A stretch of DNA of 9,867 nucleotides from Verrucomicrobiales bacterium (GTDB taxonomy: Bacteria; Verrucomicrobiota; Verrucomicrobiae; Limisphaerales; UBA9464), in the NCBI GenBank assembly GCA_005789375.1, contig SXXZ01000174.1:1-9867 (forward strand), in the 5' to 3' direction. Position 1 is the first letter of the stretch. Each line of letters opens with the position of its first letter. The notes beneath the pieces are model-generated. The model searched no databases. It saw only the letters and a list, made by a program, of their open reading frames with translations, and was not told the origin of the DNA. Shown here one piece after another: positions 1 through 5,253 of the stretch. Position numbers and translations under genes: made by a program.

Positions 1-1
1 C

Positions 2-268
2 GGCATCAAGGCAGTGGATGGACTCCGCATGCTCGAGGGTCGGGTGATCTCTCTGCACGCCAAGGAGCGCGAACAACTCGGGCACGGTCAGCGCGACATG
101 ATTTTCGGGACCGGTTCGACCGACATGGGTGCGGTTCTCGCCGAGCTACGCCGCCAGAAATTCGACGGTAACATTAGCTGCGAGTACGAGTTCAACTGGG
201 ATCACTCCGTGCCCGATGTGGCCCAGTGCATCGGATTCGTCCGCGGCTGGAGTGCTGGCAACCGGTGA
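2..268 (+). CDS. Sugar phosphate isomerase/epimerase, 3' end only (5' end outside window)
   Basis: Only the last 88 codons are present; the frame is open at the window's left edge and ends in TGA at 266-268. The visible tail holds a 'ISLHAKE' strand, a 'FGTGSTDMGAVLAELRRQKF' segment, an 'ISCEYEFNWDHS' strand and a 'VPDVAQCIGFVRG' helix. This order matches the C-terminal part of the xylose-isomerase-like TIM-barrel family (AP_endonuc_2 fold), where the final Glu of the 'EYE' strand is a typical metal ligand and a C-terminal helix closes the barrel. Verrucomicrobiota and Planctomycetota carry many secreted or cytoplasmic paralogues, often for sugar or polyol catabolism. Substrate and localisation cannot be told because the N-terminus is missing. 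The family call is fairly secure; a specific enzyme name is not justified. Confidence 0.8.
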   Translation, partial: GIKAVDGLRMLEGRVISLHAKEREQLGHGQRDMIFGTGSTDMGAVLAELRRQKFDGNISCEYEFNWDHSVPDVAQCIGFVRGWSAGNR

Positions 269-310
269 CGGGGCCAGCTGAACGGACCCAGTCTACCCTC
301 AGGGAGTGAA

Positions 311-340
311 CCCTAGTGCCAGCAGAGGTCGGCACTTGGG
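311..340. repeat. Short hairpin after the isomerase gene
   Basis: Bases 311-320 (ccctagtgcc) pair with 331-340 (ggcacttggg) in a 10-bp stem with a single mismatch and a 10-base loop. It lies 43 bases after the isomerase stop codon. There is no T-run after it, so it is not a standard intrinsic terminator. It could end or stabilise the upstream transcript, or belong to the repeat unit beginning at 344. Confidence 0.5.
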
Positions 341-343
341 GTG

Positions 344-370
344 AAATCGGGGTCAGGCAACGATTCTTGA
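344..370 (+). repeat. Left arm of imperfect inverted repeat, REP-like
   Basis: The arm contains 'tcggggtcaggcaacgattc'. Its reverse complement recurs at 551-574 with two changes over 24 bases, so the two arms flank a 180-bp core in inverted orientation. The sequence style (gene-external, short, palindrome-associated, repeated head to head) resembles REP elements mobilised by REP-associated tyrosine transposases (Y1_Tnp/RAYT). No transposase gene is present in the window, so this would be a non-autonomous copy; the assignment is inference. Confidence 0.5.
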
Positions 371-550
371 CGGGGGTTCCACCATGGCTGGGTAACAATC
401 GGCGGAGCTTGTCATCTTTAACCGCCCGGAGATCCGGCCCAGTGAGACACTGAGGCTTCTCTTGAGGCCCACTGCCGTCGCTATACTTGCAGGGATCCCA
501 ACCCTTGGGTGCAACCTGTCAGATCCAAGCCCAAACCGACCCTAAACTTC

Positions 551-574
551 CAAGAATCGCTGCCTGACCCTGAT
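551..574 (-). repeat. Right arm of imperfect inverted repeat, REP-like
   Basis: This arm is the inverted partner of 344-370: it reads 'caagaatcgctgcctgaccc' followed by TGAT, against the left arm's complement with T in place of C at the tenth base and C in place of T near the end. The distance between the arms is 180 bp. Such spacing is larger than in a simple REP hairpin and closer to a small non-autonomous element or a pair of REPs around an insert. Confidence 0.5.
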
Positions 575-578
575 CCTT

Positions 579-593
579 TGCCTGACCCTGATT
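579..593 (-). repeat. Third partial copy of the REP-like repeat
   Basis: The sequence tgcctgaccctgatt repeats bases 561-574 in direct orientation after a four-base gap. Tandem partial copies next to the right arm suggest slippage or stacking of the same repeat family. Confidence 0.45.
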
Positions 594-716
594 CCCTCAT
601 TCCAACTCTCCTGATCACGGAGCCTCAAAAGGCAACCCTCCCTCAATCCGCAAAATAAATGCAGGACATCGAAAGAAAAATGATCCGTTTCGGATGCGTC
701 TTGCGCATGAGTGGTG

Positions 717-1030
717 ATGGCTCATCTCAGCTCCACCGAGCACTCCCCGATGACCGGCCCGTCCGCCGGTCTCTCAGGCCGACGACGTGTCCACGCCTTC
801 GCGTTCGGCGGCCTGCTGCTGGTGCTAATGAACTTCTCAGGGCCGGACGCCGGCATGATCGACCTTCCGGTCAGCTTCTTCTTGAAGAACCTTTCAGAAC
901 CTCAGTCCCAACCCCTCGCCGGTAACAAACATTTTGGCGCAATTCGCAGAAATACGCCGACCTTTCCAGTGACGAAGTTGCCGGACTGGAAACCGCCCTG
1001 GCCGAAGCCTTTGCGTTAAAAACGAAGTAG
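717..1030 (+). pseudogene. Decayed gene remnant, probable MFS transporter
   Basis: Frame 3 from ATG 717 gives a plausible N-terminus: a basic stretch 'SGRRRVHAFAFGG' and then a hydrophobic helix 'LLLVLMNFSGPDAG' followed by 'MIDLPVSFFLKN'. This resembles the first membrane helix and loop of major facilitator superfamily transporters. After about codon 55 the frame turns unconvincing (Pro- and Trp-rich). From 929 to the TAG at 1028-1030, frame 2 instead reads a natural-looking tail, 'YADLSSDEVAGLETALAEAF' and then ALKTK. The simplest reading is a transporter gene that has lost its middle by deletion and now joins two fragments in different frames. The tail could belong to a different gene. The MFS assignment is from recollection of the family's N-terminal style and is moderate at best. 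Confidence 0.4.
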
Positions 1031-1100
1031 TGACCGCGGCCCCGCTGGCCGCACCTAGCCACTGCAACGTGTTGAGAGATTAAAACACAGGGGGTGATTC

Positions 1101-1129
1101 CAGCGGCGGAAACCCAAGGAAACCCGCTG
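1101..1129. repeat. Hairpin with internal direct repeat
   Basis: CAGCGG (1101-1106) can pair with CCGCTG (1124-1129); the loop holds two copies of GGAAACCC separated by two bases. It lies between the transporter remnant and the glycosyltransferase cassette and has no T-run. Further downstream TATAGT (1225-1230) could serve as a -10 element for the cassette, but no convincing -35 element sits at the right distance. Confidence 0.3.
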
Positions 1130-1245
1130 ATCGGAGTGTCCTTTTTCTTGGAACGAAAGGTGCTGCTTCAAAGCACTGTTTACAAAAAAGTTGCAGGGTC
1201 GCATCTCAATTTATTTGCGGAGTCTATAGTTTCAGAAAACTAGCC

Positions 1246-2175
1246 TTGGAATCCATTCACCATCTCAGTGGCAGAGATTTGGCGAGCACGTGGCCGCCGG
1301 TTGTTTGCTGCAGCGATGGCTATGACGCCACGCTGGAAAATTGGCGACCGGAGATCGATGAATCTCCGAGTGCGGGCCTTGCTGTTCCCCGCGTGTTTCA
1401 AACGCGGCTGTGCGGCTATGCGGCGAAAGGCAAGGCGAAGGCACGCGTGGTTTGCGAGGCGTTTGTCCAAGGTGCCGGAGGCAGTGGGGTGTTCCAGCCG
1501 CCTCCAGCGCGATTGAATCCAGGAGCTGCCTGCTTTTTTGGAGTCACCGAACCGACCCAGCATTTATGGCGACAAGCAGTTCGTCAGGGAACGGATTGGT
1601 ACTATTTAGACAATGCCTACTTCGATGCCGCTCGCGGGCGACTGTTTCGTGCAGTGCGCCGCGGGGTTCAGGCAACCGGGAGCGAGCGTCCCGATTGGAA
1701 GCGGTTTGCGAGTCTGGGCGTAGAAATTGCGCCCTGGAAGAGATCCGGACGTCACCTGGTGGTGGCGGTGCAGTCAAGCACCTACATGTCGGTGGTGGCC
1801 GGAAAGTCCGGAGACTATTGGGAGCAGGCGCTGGCGGAAATTCGGCGACACACCGACCGACCGATTCAGGTGCGGGGTTGGCGCAGCAACAAGATGGCGT
1901 TGGCGGCCAGTCTGAAAGAGGCATTGGTAGACTGCTGGGCATTGGTGACTTGGTCCAGCGCTGCGGCCAATGAGGCTTTGCTGGCAGGTGTCCCGGTGTT
2001 TGTGGCGGGGGACTGTGCGGCTTCCAAGATGGGCTTGTCTGATTTCACCAAGATTGAATCACCGATCTATCCTACGGGGCGGGCGGCGTGGGCAGCGGCC
2101 TTGGCGGGCCAACAATGGAGTCTGGAGGAGTTTCGCAGCGGCGTGGCTTGGAGAACGCTTCAGGCAGCGGTTTGA
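1246..2175 (+). CDS. GT-B-like glycan biosynthesis protein, first gene of glycosyltransferase cassette
   Basis: I do not recognise a named gene. The C-terminal half contains 'WSSAAANEALLAGVPVFVAG', the Ser-rich then Glu-Ala-hydrophobic-Gly-Val-Pro pattern of the nucleotide-sugar-binding half of GT-B proteins. The middle has 'DWYYLDNAYFD' and 'PIQVRGWRSNKMA'. This combination recalls uncharacterised proteins found beside GT9 and GT8 genes in phages and Alphaproteobacteria. No signal peptide or membrane helix is visible, so it is probably cytoplasmic. The start is uncertain: the frame is open from 1084, there is no in-frame ATG, TTG 1246 is the first usable codon (309 aa), and homology-like sequence ('VFQTRLCGYAAKGKAKARVV') begins only at GTG 1393, which would give 260 aa. 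No clear ribosome binding site decides between them. The stop TGA (2173-2175) lies three bases before the next ATG, so it heads an operon. Confidence 0.7.
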   Translation: MESIHHLSGRDLASTWPPVVCCSDGYDATLENWRPEIDESPSAGLAVPRVFQTRLCGYAAKGKAKARVVCEAFVQGAGGSGVFQPPPARLNPGAACFFGVTEPTQHLWRQAVRQGTDWYYLDNAYFDAARGRLFRAVRRGVQATGSERPDWKRFASLGVEIAPWKRSGRHLVVAVQSSTYMSVVAGKSGDYWEQALAEIRRHTDRPIQVRGWRSNKMALAASLKEALVDCWALVTWSSAAANEALLAGVPVFVAGDCAASKMGLSDFTKIESPIYPTGRAAWAAALAGQQWSLEEFRSGVAWRTLQAAV

Positions 2176-2178
2176 CCT

Positions 2179-2946
2179 ATGGGCTTGGGAGATGAACTCA
2201 TCGTAACGGGTCTGGCGCGCCGCATGCAGAGAAGGAACGCCGCACCCGTCCGGGTATTGGATCAGCGCGGACGCCCCCGTTGGAGTCCCGTGTGGGAGAA
2301 CAATCCACGGTTTGCTGCCCTCGGCTATCGGGGGAAGGTGCAGACATTGGTGAATGCCCCGGGGCAGCGCGATTACATCGCAGGTCAGAGGCTCGAGGGA
2401 TGGGTTTGGCGCGAATGGGTTTGTCCGCTGGGCGAGATTTATCTGACCGACGAGGAACGGGCTGTCGGGAGTCGATATGCGGGCAGGATTCTTCTGGAGC
2501 CCGCGCTCAAGCCGGAGGCGAGTCCTAACAAAGACTGGGGGTGGGATCGCTGGTGTGCCTTGTCCGAACACCTTCAATCCAAAGGATATCCGGTCTCCCA
2601 GTTTGCCTCCCAACATTGCCCGCCGTTGCCGGGAGCGGAGATCATCAAAACCACGAGTTTTCGGCAGGCCTGCGCCGTACTGGAGCGTGCCCGGTTGGCG
2701 ATCCTTCCGGAGGGCGGCCTGCATCATGCGGCTGCAGCGTTTGGAACGGCGGCAATCGTGATCTTTGGGGGCTACATTTCCCCGGCGCAGACGGGGTATG
2801 CGCATCATGTGAATTTATTCTCAGGCGGAACGCCCTGCGGGAGACGCAAGCGTTGCGCCCACTGTGCAGAAGCGATGGGCCGAATTTCGGTTAAGAAGGT
2901 TTTCGAGGAAGCCACCTCGCTCCTTCGGGTCATTCGATTGGATTGA
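2179..2946 (+). CDS. Glycosyltransferase family 9-like (heptosyltransferase-like) protein
   Basis: The 255-residue protein begins 'MGLGDELIVTGLARRMQRRN', the Gly-rich N-terminal loop and first helix of GT9/ADP-heptose:LPS heptosyltransferase-type GT-B proteins. 'SPVWENNPRFAALGY' follows near residues 35-50. The C-terminal half carries 'LPEGGLHHAAAAFGTAAIVI', which corresponds to the sugar-nucleotide-binding region where GT9 enzymes have a conserved Gly-Gly-His/Asn-Ala pattern. A cysteine cluster (C220, C226, C229, spacing CxxxxxCxxC) near the end may bind zinc; this seems typical of the subfamily, though that is from memory. At 255 aa it is shorter than classical WaaC/WaaF (about 320-350 aa). 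It starts three bases after the preceding stop and in the same frame, so translation is probably coupled. Likely role: transfer of a sugar to a cell-surface or phage glycan; donor and acceptor are unknown. Confidence 0.8.
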   Translation: MGLGDELIVTGLARRMQRRNAAPVRVLDQRGRPRWSPVWENNPRFAALGYRGKVQTLVNAPGQRDYIAGQRLEGWVWREWVCPLGEIYLTDEERAVGSRYAGRILLEPALKPEASPNKDWGWDRWCALSEHLQSKGYPVSQFASQHCPPLPGAEIIKTTSFRQACAVLERARLAILPEGGLHHAAAAFGTAAIVIFGGYISPAQTGYAHHVNLFSGGTPCGRRKRCAHCAEAMGRISVKKVFEEATSLLRVIRLD

Positions 2947-2990
2947 ATGCGCCCATCCCTTCAATTCCGGCAGTCTCAGACTTTGTATTT

Positions 2991-3737
2991 ATGAACTGTG
3001 AGATCTTCATCGGGTTCGATTCTAGGGAGGCGGCCGCCTACGAGGTGTGTGTCAGGTCGATTCGCAACCATTGCCAGAAGGTGCCACAACTAGTGCCACT
3101 ATTGGAACCGCACCTGCGAGGGTTGGGCCTCTACACGCGGCGCCATGAGCGGAGGGAGGGACGCTTGTGGGATGTGATTTCCGAAGCGCCCATGTCGACC
3201 GAGTTCGCCATCACCCGCTTTTTGACACCACTCTTGAGTACCACGCCCTGGGCGGTGTTCTGCGACTGCGATTTCCTGTGGCGGGCGGACATTCAGGAAT
3301 TGCTGGCTCTAGCGGATCCACGGTATGCGGTGCAAGTCGTGCAGCATCAGTATGCTCCGCCTGAAGGCATCAAGATGGATGGGCAATTGCAGCTCAACTA
3401 CCGGCGCAAGAATTGGTCGAGCCTCGTGCTTTGGAATTGCCAGCATCCGGCCCATGCGCCCCTTGAGAGCTGGATCAACACTCGGCCCGGACGAAACCTT
3501 CACGCGTTCGAGTGGTTGGACGACTCATTGATCGGGGATCTTCCACCGATCTGGAACTGGTTGGAGGGGCATTCGGATCCTGGGCTAGACCCGAAAGCAG
3601 TTCATTTCACTCGAGGCACCCCTGAAATGAAGGGCTACGAGAACATCCCCCACGCCGAGGAATGGCGGGCCGTCCTCGCAAGCGTCCGAGGATCGCAGAC
3701 CGACCCGGCGACTTCGGATGCGAGATCGCATCCATAA
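2991..3737 (+). CDS. Glycosyltransferase family 8-like protein with DxD motif
   Basis: The 248-residue protein starts 'MNCEIFIGFDSREAAAYEVC', a GT-A strand and loop that opens the nucleotide-sugar fold. A DxD motif sits at D92-C93-D94 in 'WAVFCDCDFLWRAD', as expected for metal and UDP-sugar binding. H205 in 'PKAVHFTRG' occupies the place of the C-terminal His of GT8 enzymes. 'MSTEFAITRFLTPLL' and 'VVQHQYAPPEGIKMDGQLQL' are further conserved-looking blocks. ATG 2991 is chosen because the family core begins there; an in-frame TTG at 2943 overlapping the previous stop would add 16 unlikely residues. No good Shine-Dalgarno sequence precedes either. It follows the GT9-like gene by 44 bases on the same strand and is the third gene of the cassette. 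The last 20 or so residues are polar and low in conservation-like features. Acceptor unknown. Confidence 0.8.
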   Translation: MNCEIFIGFDSREAAAYEVCVRSIRNHCQKVPQLVPLLEPHLRGLGLYTRRHERREGRLWDVISEAPMSTEFAITRFLTPLLSTTPWAVFCDCDFLWRADIQELLALADPRYAVQVVQHQYAPPEGIKMDGQLQLNYRRKNWSSLVLWNCQHPAHAPLESWINTRPGRNLHAFEWLDDSLIGDLPPIWNWLEGHSDPGLDPKAVHFTRGTPEMKGYENIPHAEEWRAVLASVRGSQTDPATSDARSHP

Positions 3738-3838
3738 ACATCCAGCATCTTTTGATCGGCTTGTCGATCGCGCTCAGTGCTGCGCCTCCTTCGGTGCGTG
3801 GACCGGTGCGCCATCACTCCTTCGTCTGAGACGGCACA

Positions 3839-3937
3839 TCATTCAACGGCAGTATATAATCCATCGATCTCTTCGGGTTGAAGGCCGATCCGGAGGGCGT
3901 TGGCAATCCCCTCAGACACAGTGAGTGCGGAGACCCA
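3839..3937 (-). pseudogene. Possible gene tail, unidentified
   Basis: On the minus strand 32 codons read 'WVSALTVSEGIANALRIGLQ' then PEEIDGLYTAVE and end in TGA (3839-3841). The amphipathic, Leu/Ala/Glu-rich sequence looks like real protein rather than random translation. Upstream of the Trp the frame stays open for a while but turns Pro/Gly/Ser-rich and loses protein character, and no start codon with support is seen. I cannot name a family. It may be a remnant of a deleted gene or chance. Confidence 0.25.
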
Positions 3938-3996
3938 GTGAGTGCTTGGCCGGGTTGCAGCCGGCCCTTGTCCGGAGCCCGGCCGTTGGCTGCGGA

Positions 3997-4019
3997 GTCA
4001 GCAATATTCCATTGCTGAC
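3997..4019. terminator. Strong hairpin downstream of terC, possible bidirectional terminator
   Basis: GTCAGCAAT (3997-4005) pairs perfectly with ATTGCTGAC (4011-4019) around a 5-base loop, with two more G-C pairs possible after one mismatch. It lies 80 bases beyond the TerC stop and 260 beyond the glycosyltransferase stop. Neither side has a T-run, so termination is a guess; mRNA 3'-end protection is equally possible. Confidence 0.4.
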
Positions 4020-4098
4020 CCCCGAAAACAGGCAGAAGGAGATGAAATCCTATCCACCCTCGGAAAAAAGCGGCAGGCGGCTCCGGGGAGTCGGGTGT

Positions 4099-4833
4099 TT
4101 AAGCCGAATGGGGTTCCTCAGACTGGCCCTTCGATTTGCGAGCCGCCAATGCCTTGCCGACCACGATCACCATAGCAGCACCGACGATCTGCGACCAACT
4201 GATACCCCCGATCGGGGTATTTATGTGCATCCATGTCAGGTTTTTCTCGATCCAAACCTTCGAACTGGGGTCGGTGATGAGCATTTCTCCCGCAACCCAT
4301 CCCAAAACACCTGCGCCCGCGGTGATAATAACCGGGAATCGCTTCATCAACTTCATCAACATTGTCGCCCCGAAAACTACCAACGGAATGCTGACGGCCA
4401 GACCGATGACGAGCAACAGAACGCTGTCCTTGGCCACACCGGCAACAGCCAGCACGTTGTCCAGACTCATTACCAGATCCGCGATGAGCACGGCCTTGAT
4501 CGCCTTGAGAAGGTTGTTGGGGCTATCCACGTGTTCCTCTTCTTTATTCGGAACAAGCAAGCCGATCGCGATCCATAGAAGAAGGAGTCCACCGACGATC
4601 TTGAGATAGGGCCAGTGGAGCATCTTGAAGGCGACTGCCGTCAAGAGGATGCGGAGAACCACAGCCCCTCCGGCGCCCCAACGCACTGCCTTCTTCTGCT
4701 GATCGGGTGGCAGAGAACGGGACGCCAAAGCGATCACGACTGCGTTGTCTCCCGACAAGATAATGTTGATCCAGATGATCAGCATTAAACTCTCCCAGAA
4801 GGCCGGTGTTTGAAGCTCTGATAAAAAGTTCAT
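4099..4833 (-). CDS. TerC/YjbE-family integral membrane protein, putative metal-ion exporter
   Basis: A 244-residue polytopic membrane protein of the TerC superfamily, YjbE-like subgroup. Family members are tied to manganese or other metal efflux and to tellurium resistance. Two inverted half-repeats are visible: 'INIILSGDNAVVIALA' (D29-N30) in the first membrane helix and 'ADLVMSLDNVLAVAGVA' (D119, D125-N126) in the second half; these acidic-Asn pairs in the membrane are the family hallmark and likely bind metal. About seven hydrophobic segments can be counted, with a charged 'NKEEEHVDS' cytoplasmic-type loop at residues 96-104 and a basic C-terminal tail. ATG 4833 gives the expected family N-terminus ('MNFLSELQTPAFWESLMLII'); a longer in-frame start at 5001 would add 56 residues of unrelated polar sequence. 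It is transcribed away from the large enzyme and appears monocistronic. Substrate not shown by sequence. Confidence 0.9.
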   Translation of the reverse strand: MNFLSELQTPAFWESLMLIIWINIILSGDNAVVIALASRSLPPDQQKKAVRWGAGGAVVLRILLTAVAFKMLHWPYLKIVGGLLLLWIAIGLLVPNKEEEHVDSPNNLLKAIKAVLIADLVMSLDNVLAVAGVAKDSVLLLVIGLAVSIPLVVFGATMLMKLMKRFPVIITAGAGVLGWVAGEMLITDPSSKVWIEKNLTWMHINTPIGGISWSQIVGAAMVIVVGKALAARKSKGQSEEPHSA

Positions 4834-5180
4834 ACCTTGTAAAATGTTCTTTTTGTGCTCCACGAGCAAGAAATTTCGTTTTAAGGCCGCTGTTTCGCTA
4901 TTTCTTAGTTCAGAACATCCACAGTCATGTTTTTGCTGGGGGTTTTCACCGTAATGCCTCGCTGGCCTCCCTGAGAGCTGAGCACTGACTTTGGCAAGCA
5001 CTCACCGCAGACCTGGTTCTCCTTCTTGGCATGGAGACTTCCGTCAGGGCGGCAATCATTCTGCCGAGTCGGATCGCTGCGGGGAGGGCAACCTCAGTCC
5101 CTACCGCCAAGCCAATGCCAAAGGGTGTCAAAAGTTTTGAGACAAAACCGCACCTGAGATGCAGTGAGGCACAAGGGAGC
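4834..5180. other. Divergent intergenic region, terC leader side
   Basis: This stretch separates the start codons of terC (-) and the large secreted enzyme (+). A minus-strand frame covers 4946-5131 (61 codons from TTG) but has no ribosome binding site and becomes Arg/Ser-rich, so it is not called as a gene. A 13-base palindrome TCAAAAGTTTTGA lies at 5128-5140. The terC leader would be about 100-300 bases long and has some resemblance, in its middle, to the Mn riboswitch end, but the closing helix could not be found (see rejected items). Confidence 0.45.
5128..5140. promoter_or_regulatory. 13-base palindrome, possible operator
   Basis: TCAAAA-G-TTTTGA is a perfect inverted repeat about one single base. 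It lies 40 bases before the direct-repeat array of the large enzyme's promoter and in the divergent region shared with terC. It could be a binding site for a dimeric regulator acting in either direction. Short AT palindromes also occur by chance, though this one stands out in a GC-rich setting. Confidence 0.3.
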
Positions 5181-5230
5181 CTAAGATGGAGTTAACACAG
5201 GCTTAACAGCGACCCAACCCTCCCGTAACC
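5181..5230 (+). promoter_or_regulatory. Pho-box-like tandem array, TTAACA repeats with 11-bp period
   Basis: Hexamers sit exactly 11 bases apart: CTAAGA (5181), TTAACA (5192), TTAACA (5203), CCAACC (5214) and GTAACC (5225). The two central copies are perfect TTAACA-N5-TTAACA, and the AAC core is kept at four consecutive positions. Direct repeats with one helical-turn spacing are the hallmark of PhoB/PhoP binding sites; Bacillus PhoP boxes are TTAACA-like hexamers about 5 bp apart. The second TTAACA could also act as a -35 element, with TAACCT (5226-5231) as a weak -10 at 17-bp spacing, placing transcription start about 15 bases before the ATG at 5254. The downstream gene encodes phosphate-releasing domains, which fits. 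Confidence 0.6.
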
Positions 5231-5253
5231 TAAGACTGGGTAGTGTGGCAGGA

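Larger units (their letters stand above)
269..716. other. Non-coding region with REP-like repeats
   Basis: No reading frame here looks coding on either strand. The region starts directly after the isomerase stop. It contains a near-perfect hairpin (311-340), an imperfect inverted repeat with arms at 344-370 and 551-574, and a third short copy at 579-593, all listed separately. The 180 bp between the arms hold only small self-complementary pieces (for example a five-base stem inside 'cccaacccttggg') and no recognisable gene. No clear promoter was found for the remnant that follows. Confidence 0.6.
3738..4098. other. Non-coding gap between convergent genes
   Basis: This gap lies between the 3' ends of the glycosyltransferase cassette (+) and the TerC gene (-). 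It holds a perfect 9-bp hairpin (3997-4019), a possible minus-strand gene tail (3839-3937), a 10-bp direct repeat CAGTGAGTGC at 3919-3928 and 3936-3945, and a small GC stem (3948-3953 with 3961-3966). No T-rich intrinsic terminator for either side is evident. No intact gene is supported. Confidence 0.55.

Noticed and set aside
1410..1973. Alternative plus-strand frame of 187 codons overlapping the first cassette gene
   Set aside because: Arg/Ser/Cys-rich translation without motifs; the overlapping frame 1 carries the GT-B-like pattern.
2943..2990. TTG 2943 as the start of the GT8-like gene, overlapping the previous stop
   Set aside because: The overlap is attractive for coupling, but the added 16 residues do not look like the family, and the core fold begins at ATG 2991.
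4136..4609. Plus-strand open frames of 157 and 217 codons across the terC gene
   Set aside because: They are antisense to a clear membrane-protein gene, and their Thr/Arg/Ser-rich translations have no domain features.
4834..5030. Mn-sensing yybP-ykoY riboswitch in the terC leader (minus strand)
   Set aside because: YjbE/TerC genes often have one, and the leader has a partial likeness (GGTGAGTG, GTCA, then GCCAGCGAGGCATTAC). But the GGGGAGTAG element is degenerate and no closing P1 helix could be formed between the two ends. A covariance-model search with RF00080 would decide.
4946..5131. Minus-strand 61-codon frame upstream of terC
   Set aside because: TTG start, no ribosome binding site and an Arg/Ser/Cys-rich second half. 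The first half looks slightly protein-like, but it is not enough to call a gene.
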